Assembly: GCF_002567005.1 (NCBI RefSeq)
Contig: NZ_NUZU01000013.1
Location: 80,339 to 144,338, forward strand
DNA: 64,000 bases
Direction: 5' to 3'
Source of the DNA: Bacillus sp. AFS073361
Lineage (GTDB): Bacteria > Bacillota > Bacilli > Bacillales > Cytobacillaceae
Shown here one piece after another: positions 1 to 8,202 of the stretch. A program made the translations under genes and the position numbers. Below the pieces are notes generated by a model. That model was not told the origin of the DNA and searched no databases. It saw only the letters and a program-made list of their open reading frames with translations. Positions within the stretch are counted from its first letter, which is position 1. Each line of letters begins with the position of its first letter.

Positions 1-45
1 CAATCAACAGAGTGCTAAAAATCAACTTTAACCTCTAACACAGCC
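1..45 (+). mobile_element. Right end of a 186-bp MITE, cut by the window edge
   Basis: Bases 1-45 match the right end of the full copy at 15388-15573, including the shared ATCAACAGAGTGCTAAAA stretch and the terminal TAACACAGCC. The rest of the element lies left of the window. The copy is slightly diverged just inside the inverted repeat (CTCTAACACAGCC instead of GTTTAACACAGCC). Confidence 0.8.
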
Positions 46-136
46 TTTATAATAAAAACAAAAATTAACCTTCCTAATATTATAGCAAATTTTCAAAATA
101 TATTAAATGACTTATCATGATGTTGATAGGGGTTAA

Positions 137-859
137 TTAAAACAACATTTTAAGGGCGCGCCGTAAATCAGGCTGCCAGTAGGTCCAGGTATGATTACCA
201 CTAAACTCTTCATAAAAATATGTAATGGGTTTCTCTGAAATTATTTTTGAAAGCTCCCTGTTCGGGGTTAGGAAATCTTTAAGACTGCCGTCTGTTGTCT
301 GAACTTCGGTTTCTTGATTCCCAATTACATGATAGAGTTGTAATAACTGTCCCTCCGAGAAGTTTTTAACGGCGCTCAAAATACTATCATCCACATATGG
401 AGAGTGTAAAAGGACTTTTCCGAATGTATGCGGGTATTGAAGCGCTGTCATTAAAGAGACAGCACCGCCAAGGGAGTCGCCGATTAGTGCTCTTGTTGAG
501 CCCATTTGATAGGTAGGAAACTCTTGGTCAAGAAATGGAACTAATTCATGGGCTAGGAACCGGATGTATTGTTGATTCTGAGAGCCTTTGGGATGATATT
601 TCTTGCGGCGGTCTTCTACATCATTATAGGGTACCCCTATAATGATTAAATTTTCAATTTCTCTCTGAAAAAGAAACTCGTCTGCCAATCGCGCAATTCT
701 ACCAAGCTGAAAATAGTCTCGGCCATCCTGGGCGATTAACAGCGAGTATTTATATAATGGTGAGAAGTTTGCTGGCAGATAAACAAGGAGTTGAACATCC
801 TCTCCAAGTTCTGCACTATAAATGGTAAGTTCTTTGATGGTTCCTTTTGGAAACTCCAT
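137..859 (-). CDS. Alpha/beta-hydrolase esterase, enterochelin-esterase-like (Esterase D family)
   Basis: The 240-aa product fits the putative esterase family related to Fes and YbbA. The nucleophile elbow GDSLGG puts the catalytic Ser at residue 129, and a C-terminal SGNHTW motif supplies the probable His223. The short N-terminal beta-sheet region (LLVYLPANF) and the LIAQDGRDYF segment are typical of this group. No signal peptide is visible, so it is probably cytoplasmic. An ATG start with GGGGG nine bases upstream supports the start. It stands alone on the minus strand. The substrate cannot be told; a siderophore or other ester is possible. Confidence 0.8.
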   Translation of the reverse strand: MEFPKGTIKELTIYSAELGEDVQLLVYLPANFSPLYKYSLLIAQDGRDYFQLGRIARLADEFLFQREIENLIIIGVPYNDVEDRRKKYHPKGSQNQQYIRFLAHELVPFLDQEFPTYQMGSTRALIGDSLGGAVSLMTALQYPHTFGKVLLHSPYVDDSILSAVKNFSEGQLLQLYHVIGNQETEVQTTDGSLKDFLTPNRELSKIISEKPITYFYEEFSGNHTWTYWQPDLRRALKMLF

Positions 860-970
860 GTGATAAAACCCCCTGTGATTCGATCTCTACCACTGCATTA
901 TAACAAAACTAAAGTGGAAATGCTTTTAATAATAGGGGGGAGGAATATGGTGTGAATGTGGGTGTGAGAA

Positions 971-1180
971 TTAGTGAAGATAGCGGTGGTTAGTACGGGA
1001 TTCAGGCATAATGGATAGGATATTTTCACGTTTGAAGGCGCGCATTTGTTTTCGAAGCAGACAAAAGGCGCGAATATATTCGTCATTCATTTCCTTCACA
1101 ATCAACTTCCGTTGGGATAATTCTTGGTTATCGGCTAGGTAAATCATTTCTAATGGAATATTTTCCTCAATTGAACGCAT
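971..1180 (-). CDS. Small WYL-like domain protein
   Basis: This 69-aa product is mostly one short beta-rich domain (IPLEMIYLADN, IVKEMNDEYIRAFC, KRENILSIMP). It resembles the small WYL-like proteins found in many Bacillus genomes, in which the ligand-binding WYL fold occurs without a DNA-binding domain. I chose the ATG at 1180 because GGAAGG lies seven bases upstream; an upstream GTG at 1204 would add eight residues but has poor spacing. It is probably monocistronic. The function is unknown and the family assignment rests on the residue pattern only. Confidence 0.6.
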   Translation of the reverse strand: MRSIEENIPLEMIYLADNQELSQRKLIVKEMNDEYIRAFCLLRKQMRAFKRENILSIMPESRTNHRYLH

Positions 1181-1376
1181 AAACAGTCCTTCCATCTGGA
1201 TCACGCCTTTCTTGGTTTATAATATTATTATATCCAAACATTTGTTCTTTATTCAAGATGTATAGAACTAATGTTCTATTTGGTTAATTGTGGCGAGTAG
1301 CTCTTTACAAATGGAGAGAAAAAGATATTGACATTCTTATAAATTTTATTATAATTATATTTGTACTTAATATATT

Positions 1377-1436
1377 GATCTGATAGTTCAGTGTGAGAAT
1401 ACATCCTTGACAAGGATAGGGTCATAAAAAATTTTA
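1377..1436 (+). pseudogene. Decayed tRNA-Val(GAC)-like relic in tandem with the intact tRNA
   Basis: The stretch opens with GATCTGA-TA, followed by a D-arm-like GTTC/GAAT stem. An anticodon arm with loop TTGACAA (anticodon GAC) on an ATCC/GGAT stem comes next, then GGGTC as in the neighbouring tRNA. The expected T arm is replaced by an A/T-only stretch and no matching 3' acceptor strand follows. Its 5' GATCTG pairs perfectly with CAGATC at the 3' end of the downstream tRNA. It is most simply a tandem duplicate that has decayed. Confidence 0.6.
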
Positions 1437-1442
1437 TAATAC

Positions 1443-1514
1443 GATTTGGTAGCTCAGGGGGAGAGCACTTGCTTGACAGGCAAGGGGTCGTGGGTTCAAT
1501 CCCCACCCAGATCA
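1443..1514 (+). tRNA. tRNA-Val (anticodon GAC)
   Basis: A full cloverleaf can be drawn by hand. The acceptor stem is GATTTGG/CCAGATC with one G-U pair, the D stem GCTC/GAGC, the anticodon stem CTTGC/GCAAG with loop TTGACAG, the variable loop GGGTC, and the T stem GTGGG/CCCAC with loop TTCAATC. The D loop is short (AGGGGGA). The discriminator A is followed by TCA rather than CCA, so the 3' CCA would have to be added by the nucleotidyltransferase. A strong terminator follows at once. Confidence 0.85.
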
Positions 1515-1516
1515 TC

Positions 1517-1550
1517 AAAAAAATCATCTTCAAATGAAGGTGATTTTTTT
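1517..1550 (+). terminator. Rho-independent terminator of tRNA-Val
   Basis: An A-tract leads into a stem of TCATCTTC and GAAGGTGA closed by an AAAT loop, followed by seven T residues. It begins three bases after the tRNA. Confidence 0.85.
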
Positions 1551-1637
1551 GCGAAAGTCACACAATGGTCACGTCGGGAGTCCATTTTGCTTTACTAAAG
1601 CCAGGTTAAATAACAATATAGTCAAGTTTAGCTTTTT

Positions 1638-1862
1638 CTATTCCAACAGATTCCCAAGAGGTTTATATATGGAATCGATCATTTCAGTAGGTCCTGGGAT
1701 ATTTGGGAAAGTGAACAGTAAATTCATTAGCAGCCATCCCAAAATCGTCAAGCTGACGAATGCTGCTTTTTCCTTTTTTTGATTGCGATTTAATTTTTTC
1801 CATTGGAAAAGCGTCATACAAAGAACAATAAACGTACTTCCAAATAAAGGACCCCATCTCAT
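1638..1862 (-). CDS. Small two-TM membrane protein, fourth gene of the germination operon
   Basis: The 74-aa product has two hydrophobic segments (about residues 6-20 and 33-54) separated by a basic loop (KKLNRNQKKEK). Its start overlaps the stop of the GerC-type gene by four bases, so it is translationally coupled to gerA-gerB-gerC. Small extra membrane proteins occur beside some Bacillus ger operons and can modulate receptor activity. I do not recognise a named family here and the role is inferred only from position. Confidence 0.65.
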   Translation of the reverse strand: MRWGPLFGSTFIVLCMTLFQWKKLNRNQKKEKAAFVSLTILGWLLMNLLFTFPNIPGPTEMIDSIYKPLGNLLE

Positions 1863-3070
1863 TTTTTTTTCACCTCTTCTGGAATAATGGCAGAAAGCAC
1901 TGAGTTCATTCCCTGTCTGCGTATTTTAATGTCCAGGTCAATTGTTACTTCAATAGTTGGAAAGATTTCATTCCAACGATATTTGTCCCTTTTCCACAAA
2001 TCAGGGTATTTTCTGTTAAATGTATCACCAAAACCAAAAATATCTGCTTTCATATCTTTCTGGACATGAACTAATGCGAGTTTCACTCTATTTTCAACTT
2101 CCTTTTTTAACTGGTGTTGTAAGTTTTTTATCACTTCAATATTGGTCATATCTAATGGAGTTGTATTTTGAACGATATCAGCTTCTGCGTTAGCTTTAAG
2201 TAACACTTTCCACTTTCCATTATCAACCTTTGGGATTAATTTTGATGATGCATTCTGTAAACTCAACGAGACATATCCGTTAGCTCCTTTTGGTTTAACG
2301 GTTACAGTTGCCAGCCTAATATCATTTCGAAGCCACAGAACCCCTCTAGTGATGGAATCATCAATTTTACCAACCATCTTATCTTTTTGGAATATAGCGG
2401 TACCCGCAATGTAAGCAATCGTTTCTTTTTTCTTTTTTCCTCCTTCAGGAGGTAACATCTTGATCCAAGGAACAGCAGAATCTCCAGATTCACTCAACAC
2501 CATTAACGCAAAATCTTTGACGGTTACTTCCATCCCTACCTTTAGGGATTCTAATTCACGAAGAACAGCTGCTAGATCCCGTTCCAAAGGTGGAAGCAAG
2601 CTCAATACTTCTTTTGCTTTTTGTTTAGAAATAAATAGTTGTGACCTTTCACGTAGTTGGGGATGCCGAATAATAAAATCAACGTGTTTTAGAAGACCCT
2701 TCTTTGCTAACTTTTCATTGAAGATGAATACTTCTGTATGCCCCCAAAAAATATGACGCGGCAATTTTTCCTGAAGTTTTGACATGGCTTCAGCTATAGT
2801 TACCCCTTTTGCGGACCTAACTAAAGTCTGGGCATCGCCTACTTCGCTTCCTCCATTCATACTTTGTCCGCTGCCTGCACTTTTAGGGATATAGAGAAGC
2901 ACAGAAAGCTCAATGGTTTTATCTGATAGTTTATCAATGCCTGCTGCCGTTACTAACCCCAAGTCATTTACCTCTTTTCTATCCCAGCAACCAGATAAAA
3001 GCAGGACCATAATATTTATGAAAACTAGAGCGAATATTTTCTTTATAGTTTGTAAACTTTCGTTGCTCAT
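1859..3070 (-). CDS. Spore germination receptor subunit C (Ger(x)C lipoprotein)
   Basis: This 403-aa protein has an N-terminal hydrophobic segment ending in lipobox LLSGC, with the lipidated Cys at residue 28 followed by WDRKEVNDLG, a hallmark of the GerAC family. The family forms the outer-surface lipoprotein of nutrient germinant receptors in the spore inner membrane. Its start overlaps the end of the B-subunit gene by four bases (ATGA), and the small membrane gene overlaps its stop. The length is normal for the family. Which germinant is sensed cannot be told from subunit C. Confidence 0.95.
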   Translation of the reverse strand: MSNESLQTIKKIFALVFINIMVLLLSGCWDRKEVNDLGLVTAAGIDKLSDKTIELSVLLYIPKSAGSGQSMNGGSEVGDAQTLVRSAKGVTIAEAMSKLQEKLPRHIFWGHTEVFIFNEKLAKKGLLKHVDFIIRHPQLRERSQLFISKQKAKEVLSLLPPLERDLAAVLRELESLKVGMEVTVKDFALMVLSESGDSAVPWIKMLPPEGGKKKKETIAYIAGTAIFQKDKMVGKIDDSITRGVLWLRNDIRLATVTVKPKGANGYVSLSLQNASSKLIPKVDNGKWKVLLKANAEADIVQNTTPLDMTNIEVIKNLQHQLKKEVENRVKLALVHVQKDMKADIFGFGDTFNRKYPDLWKRDKYRWNEIFPTIEVTIDLDIKIRRQGMNSVLSAIIPEEVKKK

Positions 3071-4176
3071 CCTGTCGCCGTCTCTTTTTTTCGCAGAAAT
3101 TTATTGCGAATTAAAGCAATAATGAGGAGAATGAATGGAACGATAATTTGTAATGAAAGAAAATAAAATGGTGCTGAAGTGCTAAGAAAATGAGAAAGTT
3201 CTTGTAAACTAGGTGCTGACCATGCCCCAAAAGAAATTAACAAAAATCCAATTGGAAACACAAGCGGGCGAAAATCTGATAACTTAAGCCATTGGGCCGT
3301 TCCTAGAGTTAATGCATAATAAAAAACCGAAATTTTGATAAATGTTCCTGCAACCCAAATAGCCATTACAATCGCTTCCAGATGTTCCAAAAATTCAGCC
3401 ATACTAATGTATTGTGCCGCTATCATGACTGGATAAGTCAATGTTGATGTCAGATTTCCAAATAATAAAAGGGAAGTAAAATTGGTCAGAACGATAAAGA
3501 ACATCACACTTGTGACTGAGATTAATCCCCATTTCAACCCTTTTTCTCGATTGGTTAAATAAGGTAAGAAGAAAGCAATGAGAATATACTCGCTAAACCA
3601 ACTTTGCGGAACAATGGACCCTTTAAGAGAAGGTGCTATTCCATTTGCCATAAATGGAAACATATTCTGAATGTCTAAATCTTTTAAAAGCATGATAAAA
3701 ATCACTAGATACAAAAGAAGCACAACCGGGACTATCATTTCAGAACATCTGCCTATTACTTCCAGTCCACCATAAACCGCAAAAGAGCATACCAAAATCA
3801 TCGTGCCAAAAATAAAAAGCATGGGAGTATGTGGAAGAAATGTACCCGAAACAAATTCACCATATTCACGAACAATAATGCCAGTAATATGGAAATAAAA
3901 AAATAAGTATAGAGCTCCAAGAATTTTTCCTAAGACTTTTCCTAAAATAAGTTCACAATATTCGATAAGGGTATTCCTGGGATATATCTTATTTAGTTTA
4001 TAAGCTAAAAAGACAGCCAAAAATCCCATAAGAGATGACCAAATCGGTGATAACCACATATCCTGCTTTGCGTGTTTCGCGGTAATGGCAGGTACTAATA
4101 GTAAAACTGTTGCAAAAATAGCTGGATTCATCATAATTGCCATTTGAGAGCCAGAAATTTTTCCTTTTTCTATCAT
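3067..4176 (-). CDS. Spore germination receptor subunit B (GerAB/spore permease family)
   Basis: The 369-aa product is an integral membrane protein with about ten hydrophobic segments. It starts with the family pattern GKISGSQMAIMMNPAIFAT and belongs to the amino acid/polyamine/organocation transporter-like GerAB family. In known receptors this subunit binds the small-molecule germinant. It overlaps both neighbours by four bases, indicating tight coupling. The C-terminal tail after the last TM is short and basic (RNKFLRKKE). Confidence 0.95.
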   Translation of the reverse strand: MIEKGKISGSQMAIMMNPAIFATVLLLVPAITAKHAKQDMWLSPIWSSLMGFLAVFLAYKLNKIYPRNTLIEYCELILGKVLGKILGALYLFFYFHITGIIVREYGEFVSGTFLPHTPMLFIFGTMILVCSFAVYGGLEVIGRCSEMIVPVVLLLYLVIFIMLLKDLDIQNMFPFMANGIAPSLKGSIVPQSWFSEYILIAFFLPYLTNREKGLKWGLISVTSVMFFIVLTNFTSLLLFGNLTSTLTYPVMIAAQYISMAEFLEHLEAIVMAIWVAGTFIKISVFYYALTLGTAQWLKLSDFRPLVFPIGFLLISFGAWSAPSLQELSHFLSTSAPFYFLSLQIIVPFILLIIALIRNKFLRKKETATG

Positions 4177-5771
4177 GTCTTGTTCATCTCCTGTTCATCT
4201 TCATGGGTGGGACCTGGCTTTTGTCCATAGGATTGGCGGTTTGTGTTTCCGGAACCTGTTAAACGAGGACGCTTCTTCAAAGACCACCATGGTGCCCTTA
4301 TTAAAACATCTTTCATCTCATTTCCTTTCATTGGTGCCATCGGTCCTAAATATGGTACTCCAAATGAACGAATCGTACTTAAATGTATAATAATTGTTAG
4401 TAGACTAAGTATGATCCCAAGCAGTCCTATTGTTCCTGCCATAAACATGATGGGGAAACGAAGCATGCGTATGGCAATCGCTGCATTATAACGGGGAATG
4501 GAAAAGGAAGCAATCCCTGTGATTGCTACCACCATCACCATCGGAGCTGAAACGAGTCCAGCTGACACTGCAGCCTGTCCAATTACCAATGCACCAACTA
4601 TGCTAACGGCAGAGCCAACTTGCTTGGGTAAACGGAGACCCGCCTCTCGTAATGCTTCGAATGTAACTTCCATAATAAGAGCTTCTACTAAGGCTGGGAA
4701 GGGTATTTCTTCCCTTGATTTAGCAACGCTTATCAATAGCGTTGTTGGGACCATTTCTTGATGAAAAGTAAGGATTGCCACATATGTAGACGGCAGCAAT
4801 AAAGCAATCAGTAAAAATGCATATCGCAGCCACCGTACTAAAGTTCCCATCAAAAAACGTTGATAATAATCCTCTGCAGCTTGAAATAATGAATAAAAGG
4901 TGATGGGTGCAATAATTGTGAATGGAGTTCCATCAACTAAAATAACTACTCTGCCTTCTAACAAATTTGCAGAAGATACATCTGGTCGTTCGGTATTTAA
5001 AACTTGTGGAAAAGGAGAAAAAGGATAATCCTCAATAAACTCTTCGATATAGCCACTTTCCAATATACCGTCAACATCGATACGACTTAATCGGTTGTTG
5101 ATTTCTTCAAGCAGCGTTTGGTCCACAAGTCCGTCAATATACATAACAACAACTTGAGTTTGACTGTAACGTCCAATGTTCATAGAGAACATTTTTAAAT
5201 CGGGGCTCTTTAATTTTCTACGCAAAAGTGAAATATTAACACTTAAAGTTTCTGTAAAACCATCTCTCGGACCACGAACAACGGATTCGGCACTAGGCTC
5301 TTCAATGGAACGTTTTTCCCATTTGGCTAATCCCAACGTGACACCCTGAGAATGTTGATCAATTAAAATAACGGGGTTTCCTGTTGATATTTGATTAATC
5401 ACATCTTGAATCTTATTTACTTGCTTTATATTTGAAACCGGAAGATTCTCCAGAACAGAATAATCTAACCCATTTTCTGATTCAAGGTTAATAAGTTCGG
5501 ACAACACATTCTTATCCATTTCTTCAATATTTGATAGCCCTTCAATATAAATCAGTACAGCTTTTTGCGAATTTCCTATCAAGAACGTTCGGAAAATCAC
5601 ATCTGGACATTTGCTGTAGATGGATTTCAGAGCACTGATGTTTTCCTGTAAACTATTGGAAAGATTATCTTGGGCGGTAAGTGCCTTTTCATCAGTCTGT
5701 TCCAGCGGTAATTTCTTGTCGGAGGTTTTAAAAAGAACTTTTCTCATTCGTTTTTTCCAATCCAATATCAT
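4173..5771 (-). CDS. Spore germination receptor subunit A (GerAA family)
   Basis: This is the first gene of the operon. The product has a long soluble N-terminal part of roughly 300 residues and then a membrane domain of four to six TM segments near residues 320-470 (ALLLPSTYVAILTF, LVIGQAAVSAGLVS, PIMFMAGTIGLLG), as expected for GerAA. GerAA proteins form the ion-conducting oligomer of the receptor. The start is uncertain: the ATG at 5771 has AGAGGG very close upstream, a TTG at 5786 has no spacing, and a TTG just downstream has better spacing. The C-terminus is polar and glutamate-rich. Confidence 0.93.
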   Translation of the reverse strand: MILDWKKRMRKVLFKTSDKKLPLEQTDEKALTAQDNLSNSLQENISALKSIYSKCPDVIFRTFLIGNSQKAVLIYIEGLSNIEEMDKNVLSELINLESENGLDYSVLENLPVSNIKQVNKIQDVINQISTGNPVILIDQHSQGVTLGLAKWEKRSIEEPSAESVVRGPRDGFTETLSVNISLLRRKLKSPDLKMFSMNIGRYSQTQVVVMYIDGLVDQTLLEEINNRLSRIDVDGILESGYIEEFIEDYPFSPFPQVLNTERPDVSSANLLEGRVVILVDGTPFTIIAPITFYSLFQAAEDYYQRFLMGTLVRWLRYAFLLIALLLPSTYVAILTFHQEMVPTTLLISVAKSREEIPFPALVEALIMEVTFEALREAGLRLPKQVGSAVSIVGALVIGQAAVSAGLVSAPMVMVVAITGIASFSIPRYNAAIAIRMLRFPIMFMAGTIGLLGIILSLLTIIIHLSTIRSFGVPYLGPMAPMKGNEMKDVLIRAPWWSLKKRPRLTGSGNTNRQSYGQKPGPTHEDEQEMNKT

Positions 5772-5979
5772 TTCCCTCTTTAGCAACCTAGTTTATATGC
5801 AAAATATGGTAGACAAGATTTATTTTTCCACTATCTTCTTTAATTAATACGTTTAGTATTTGATCGAAATGGCTTTTTGGAAAGGTAAATTGCAATTATT
5901 GTTTATTAAAAGGATTTGACAGGGTTAACGGCGAATTGATTAATCGGAGTCATTTCCTTGGGAAATATGAGGTGCAAAA

Positions 5980-6912
5980 ATGGAAAAACTATCGAGTTTA
6001 AGAGTTTACATTATTACAATTGCAGGTGCGGTATGTTGGGGACTTATTGGTTTATTTATTGCCCCTTTGTATGCTCGCGGATTCACGGCTTGGGAGGTAG
6101 TTGCCATTCGTGGTATTTTTACCTTTGTTATCCTAATCCTAGTTATGACAGTATTTTATCGGGATCAATTACGTACTAGATTAAAAGATCATATTTTTTT
6201 CGCTTGTGCAGGAATTTTAAGTGTCGCTTTATTTAATTTTTTTTATTTTGAAGTTTTTTCTCAATCGAGTTTATCCCTTGCAGTAACACTTTTATATACA
6301 GGTCCTCTGTTTGTAACCATCCTGTCTCGGCTCTTTTTTAAGGAGTCCCTGACTATTCGTAAAGGGTGGGCACTTGCTCTTGCTATTACAGGTTGTGCCT
6401 TTGTTGTAGGCCTGCTGCCACTAGGCCAAGAAGGTATACAAATGAAAACCTTGGTCATGGGGATTTTATCTGGATTTTGTTATGCGTTGTACAGTATTTT
6501 CAGTAAACCGGTAACCCAAAGGTATTCTGCATTGACCATTACAACGTACACATTTCTTTATACGAGTATATTCATGTTATTGACAAGTGACATTATTAAA
6601 AAGACTGATCAATTTCAATATGCTGATGTTTGGGTGGCAGCGGTGTTGTTAGCTCTAGTATCAACGGTTGCAGCTTTTGTTTTGTATACTTCAGGACTAA
6701 AGTATTTAGAAGCTAGTAAAGCGTCCATTTTAGCAACGATTGAACCTATCATTGCAGTAGGAACTGGAGTACTTTTTCTGGGGGAACAACTACGGGGATG
6801 GCAGGTGTTAGGAATTGCATTGGTTTTGTATTCAGCCATTCTTGTCGCAGATGGAAGGTCTAAGGCTAAGAAACACGTTGATACCATATTAGAGGAGGAA
6901 AGCACGGTATGA
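5980..6912 (+). CDS. EamA/DMT-family transporter (RhaT/YicL-like exporter)
   Basis: The 310-aa product has ten predicted TM helices arranged as two EamA halves (about residues 8-140 and 155-295). Family features include an early GAVCWGLIGLF motif and LEASKASILATIEPIIA before the last helices. Such proteins usually export amino acids or other small metabolites across the cytoplasmic membrane. The ATG at 5980 has GAGGTG five bases upstream. The gene is monocistronic, divergent from the ger operon and closed by its own terminator. The substrate is unknown. Confidence 0.85.
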   Translation: MEKLSSLRVYIITIAGAVCWGLIGLFIAPLYARGFTAWEVVAIRGIFTFVILILVMTVFYRDQLRTRLKDHIFFACAGILSVALFNFFYFEVFSQSSLSLAVTLLYTGPLFVTILSRLFFKESLTIRKGWALALAITGCAFVVGLLPLGQEGIQMKTLVMGILSGFCYALYSIFSKPVTQRYSALTITTYTFLYTSIFMLLTSDIIKKTDQFQYADVWVAAVLLALVSTVAAFVLYTSGLKYLEASKASILATIEPIIAVGTGVLFLGEQLRGWQVLGIALVLYSAILVADGRSKAKKHVDTILEEESTV

Positions 6913-6944
6913 TACAACCATAGCAGGACCAATAATCGATAACT

Positions 6945-6999
6945 TAAAAAACCGAAAAAATTAAAGATTCATTTCGAAACTTAATATTTTCGGTTTTTT
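6945..6999 (+). terminator. Terminator after the DMT transporter
   Basis: A long A/T-rich stem is formed by AAAAAACCGAAAA and TTTTCGGTTTTTT around a loop of about 29 bases that has some internal pairing. The symmetric A and T tracts could let it work on either strand. Confidence 0.75.
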
Positions 7000-7112
7000 C
7001 ATAGGCATAAGCAGGTCAATAATAATTTTTTTGATTCATCGCACGAAGAAAAAGCGTTAGCTCTTTCGAGGAGGCCATACGCCGCTGACCAGGGCGCTTG
7101 CGCTTTTCTTAA

Positions 7113-8030
7113 TTAATAGAGAACACGCCATAAATAAAAGGTTGCATAGGATTCCCAATTTCTCCATGGGATAGAAATCTTTAGGATTTCCTCTTTGGTT
7201 GGCTTTCTATCCATATTAAGTAGGGTTTTAATAGCATTGATTAAACCTGCATCATCGATAGGGAAGGCGGCAGGGAAGCGCAGGCAGCGCATCAGCACAT
7301 AATTAGCTGTCCATGGACCAATCCCACGTATTTTAATTAAGCTTTTTTCGACCTCTTTAAAGTTTTCGGCTTCCCTTAATTTTTCTTTGGATAATTCACC
7401 GCTGGCCATTAATTGCGCAATCCCAATAATATATTCACTCTTTTTAACAGTCATTTTAATATCTGCCAGGTCAATAGGTGTGAGTTTAGCAATTCTTTTG
7501 TAGGAGGGGAATATCCAATATTTTTTGCCTTCCCATTCGATTGACTCACCGAATTTTTCTACAAATTGCTTCTTTAATGTGTAGGCGAAGCTTAAGTTAA
7601 TTTGCTGCCCTAAGACACCCCAACAGAGCGCCTCAAACAAATCAGGGATTCCGATGAGACGTAATCCATAAAACTTTTCTACAATCATTTTAAGGAATGG
7701 GTCTGTTTTTGCCATTTGATAAAAGGGAGTTAAGTCATTATCAAGGTCAAACCATTCTCGAATATATTGGACGACATCTATAGTCTCCTGCGGTTTACCT
7801 TTTAAAAAGTGTACAACCATTTGATTTGAATCATTGACTTTTATTCTGACAAGGGTTGGAATTTCATCAATTGCAATGACCCTTGTAATGGTATCATTTT
7901 CAACTTCATACATACATTCATTTTTATTCCGCTCTAGATAACCAAGGTTTGCTTTCAGGTCAAATTCTTCAGGCAGCGGAATGATTACTTTGGATGATTC
8001 CTCTTCATAGGTATTTCTAGGATTCGTCAC
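7113..8030 (-). CDS. DNA-3-methyladenine glycosylase II (AlkA-like, HhH-GPD)
   Basis: This 305-aa protein carries the helix-hairpin-helix motif IRGIGPWTANYVLMR and the downstream catalytic Asp in FPIDDAG. These two elements define HhH-GPD glycosylases that excise alkylated bases. The N-terminal 100 residues form the AlkA-type extra beta domain. It resembles B. subtilis YfjP. The GTG start at 8030 has GGAGGAG upstream. The gene stands alone, with no adaptive-response genes (adaA/adaB) next to it, so it is probably constitutive. Confidence 0.88.
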   Translation of the reverse strand: MTNPRNTYEEESSKVIIPLPEEFDLKANLGYLERNKNECMYEVENDTITRVIAIDEIPTLVRIKVNDSNQMVVHFLKGKPQETIDVVQYIREWFDLDNDLTPFYQMAKTDPFLKMIVEKFYGLRLIGIPDLFEALCWGVLGQQINLSFAYTLKKQFVEKFGESIEWEGKKYWIFPSYKRIAKLTPIDLADIKMTVKKSEYIIGIAQLMASGELSKEKLREAENFKEVEKSLIKIRGIGPWTANYVLMRCLRFPAAFPIDDAGLINAIKTLLNMDRKPTKEEILKISIPWRNWESYATFYLWRVLY

Positions 8031-8202
8031 TTTATCTCCTCCGGCATTTTGCTATAATCTATTTTTATCATAAAAGTGTAGAAAACAATGTTTCTATCTT
8101 GATGCTACAATCAAAAATCTATTATTTTCCACTTGAATAAGTGTATATTGATTATGTAATTAAAGCTTCTATGAAGGATCTAATAATGAAGGTGAGGAAT
8201 AT

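Noticed and set aside
1276-1533. 85-codon minus-strand ORF over the tRNA
   Set aside because: It is antisense to tRNA-Val and its relic. The GIEPTTPCLSS-type peptide is a well-known artefact of reading tRNA genes backwards.
5772-5900. SigG promoter for the germination operon
   Set aside because: A SigG-type promoter is expected biologically, but no pair of boxes with correct spacing is convincing on the minus strand here.
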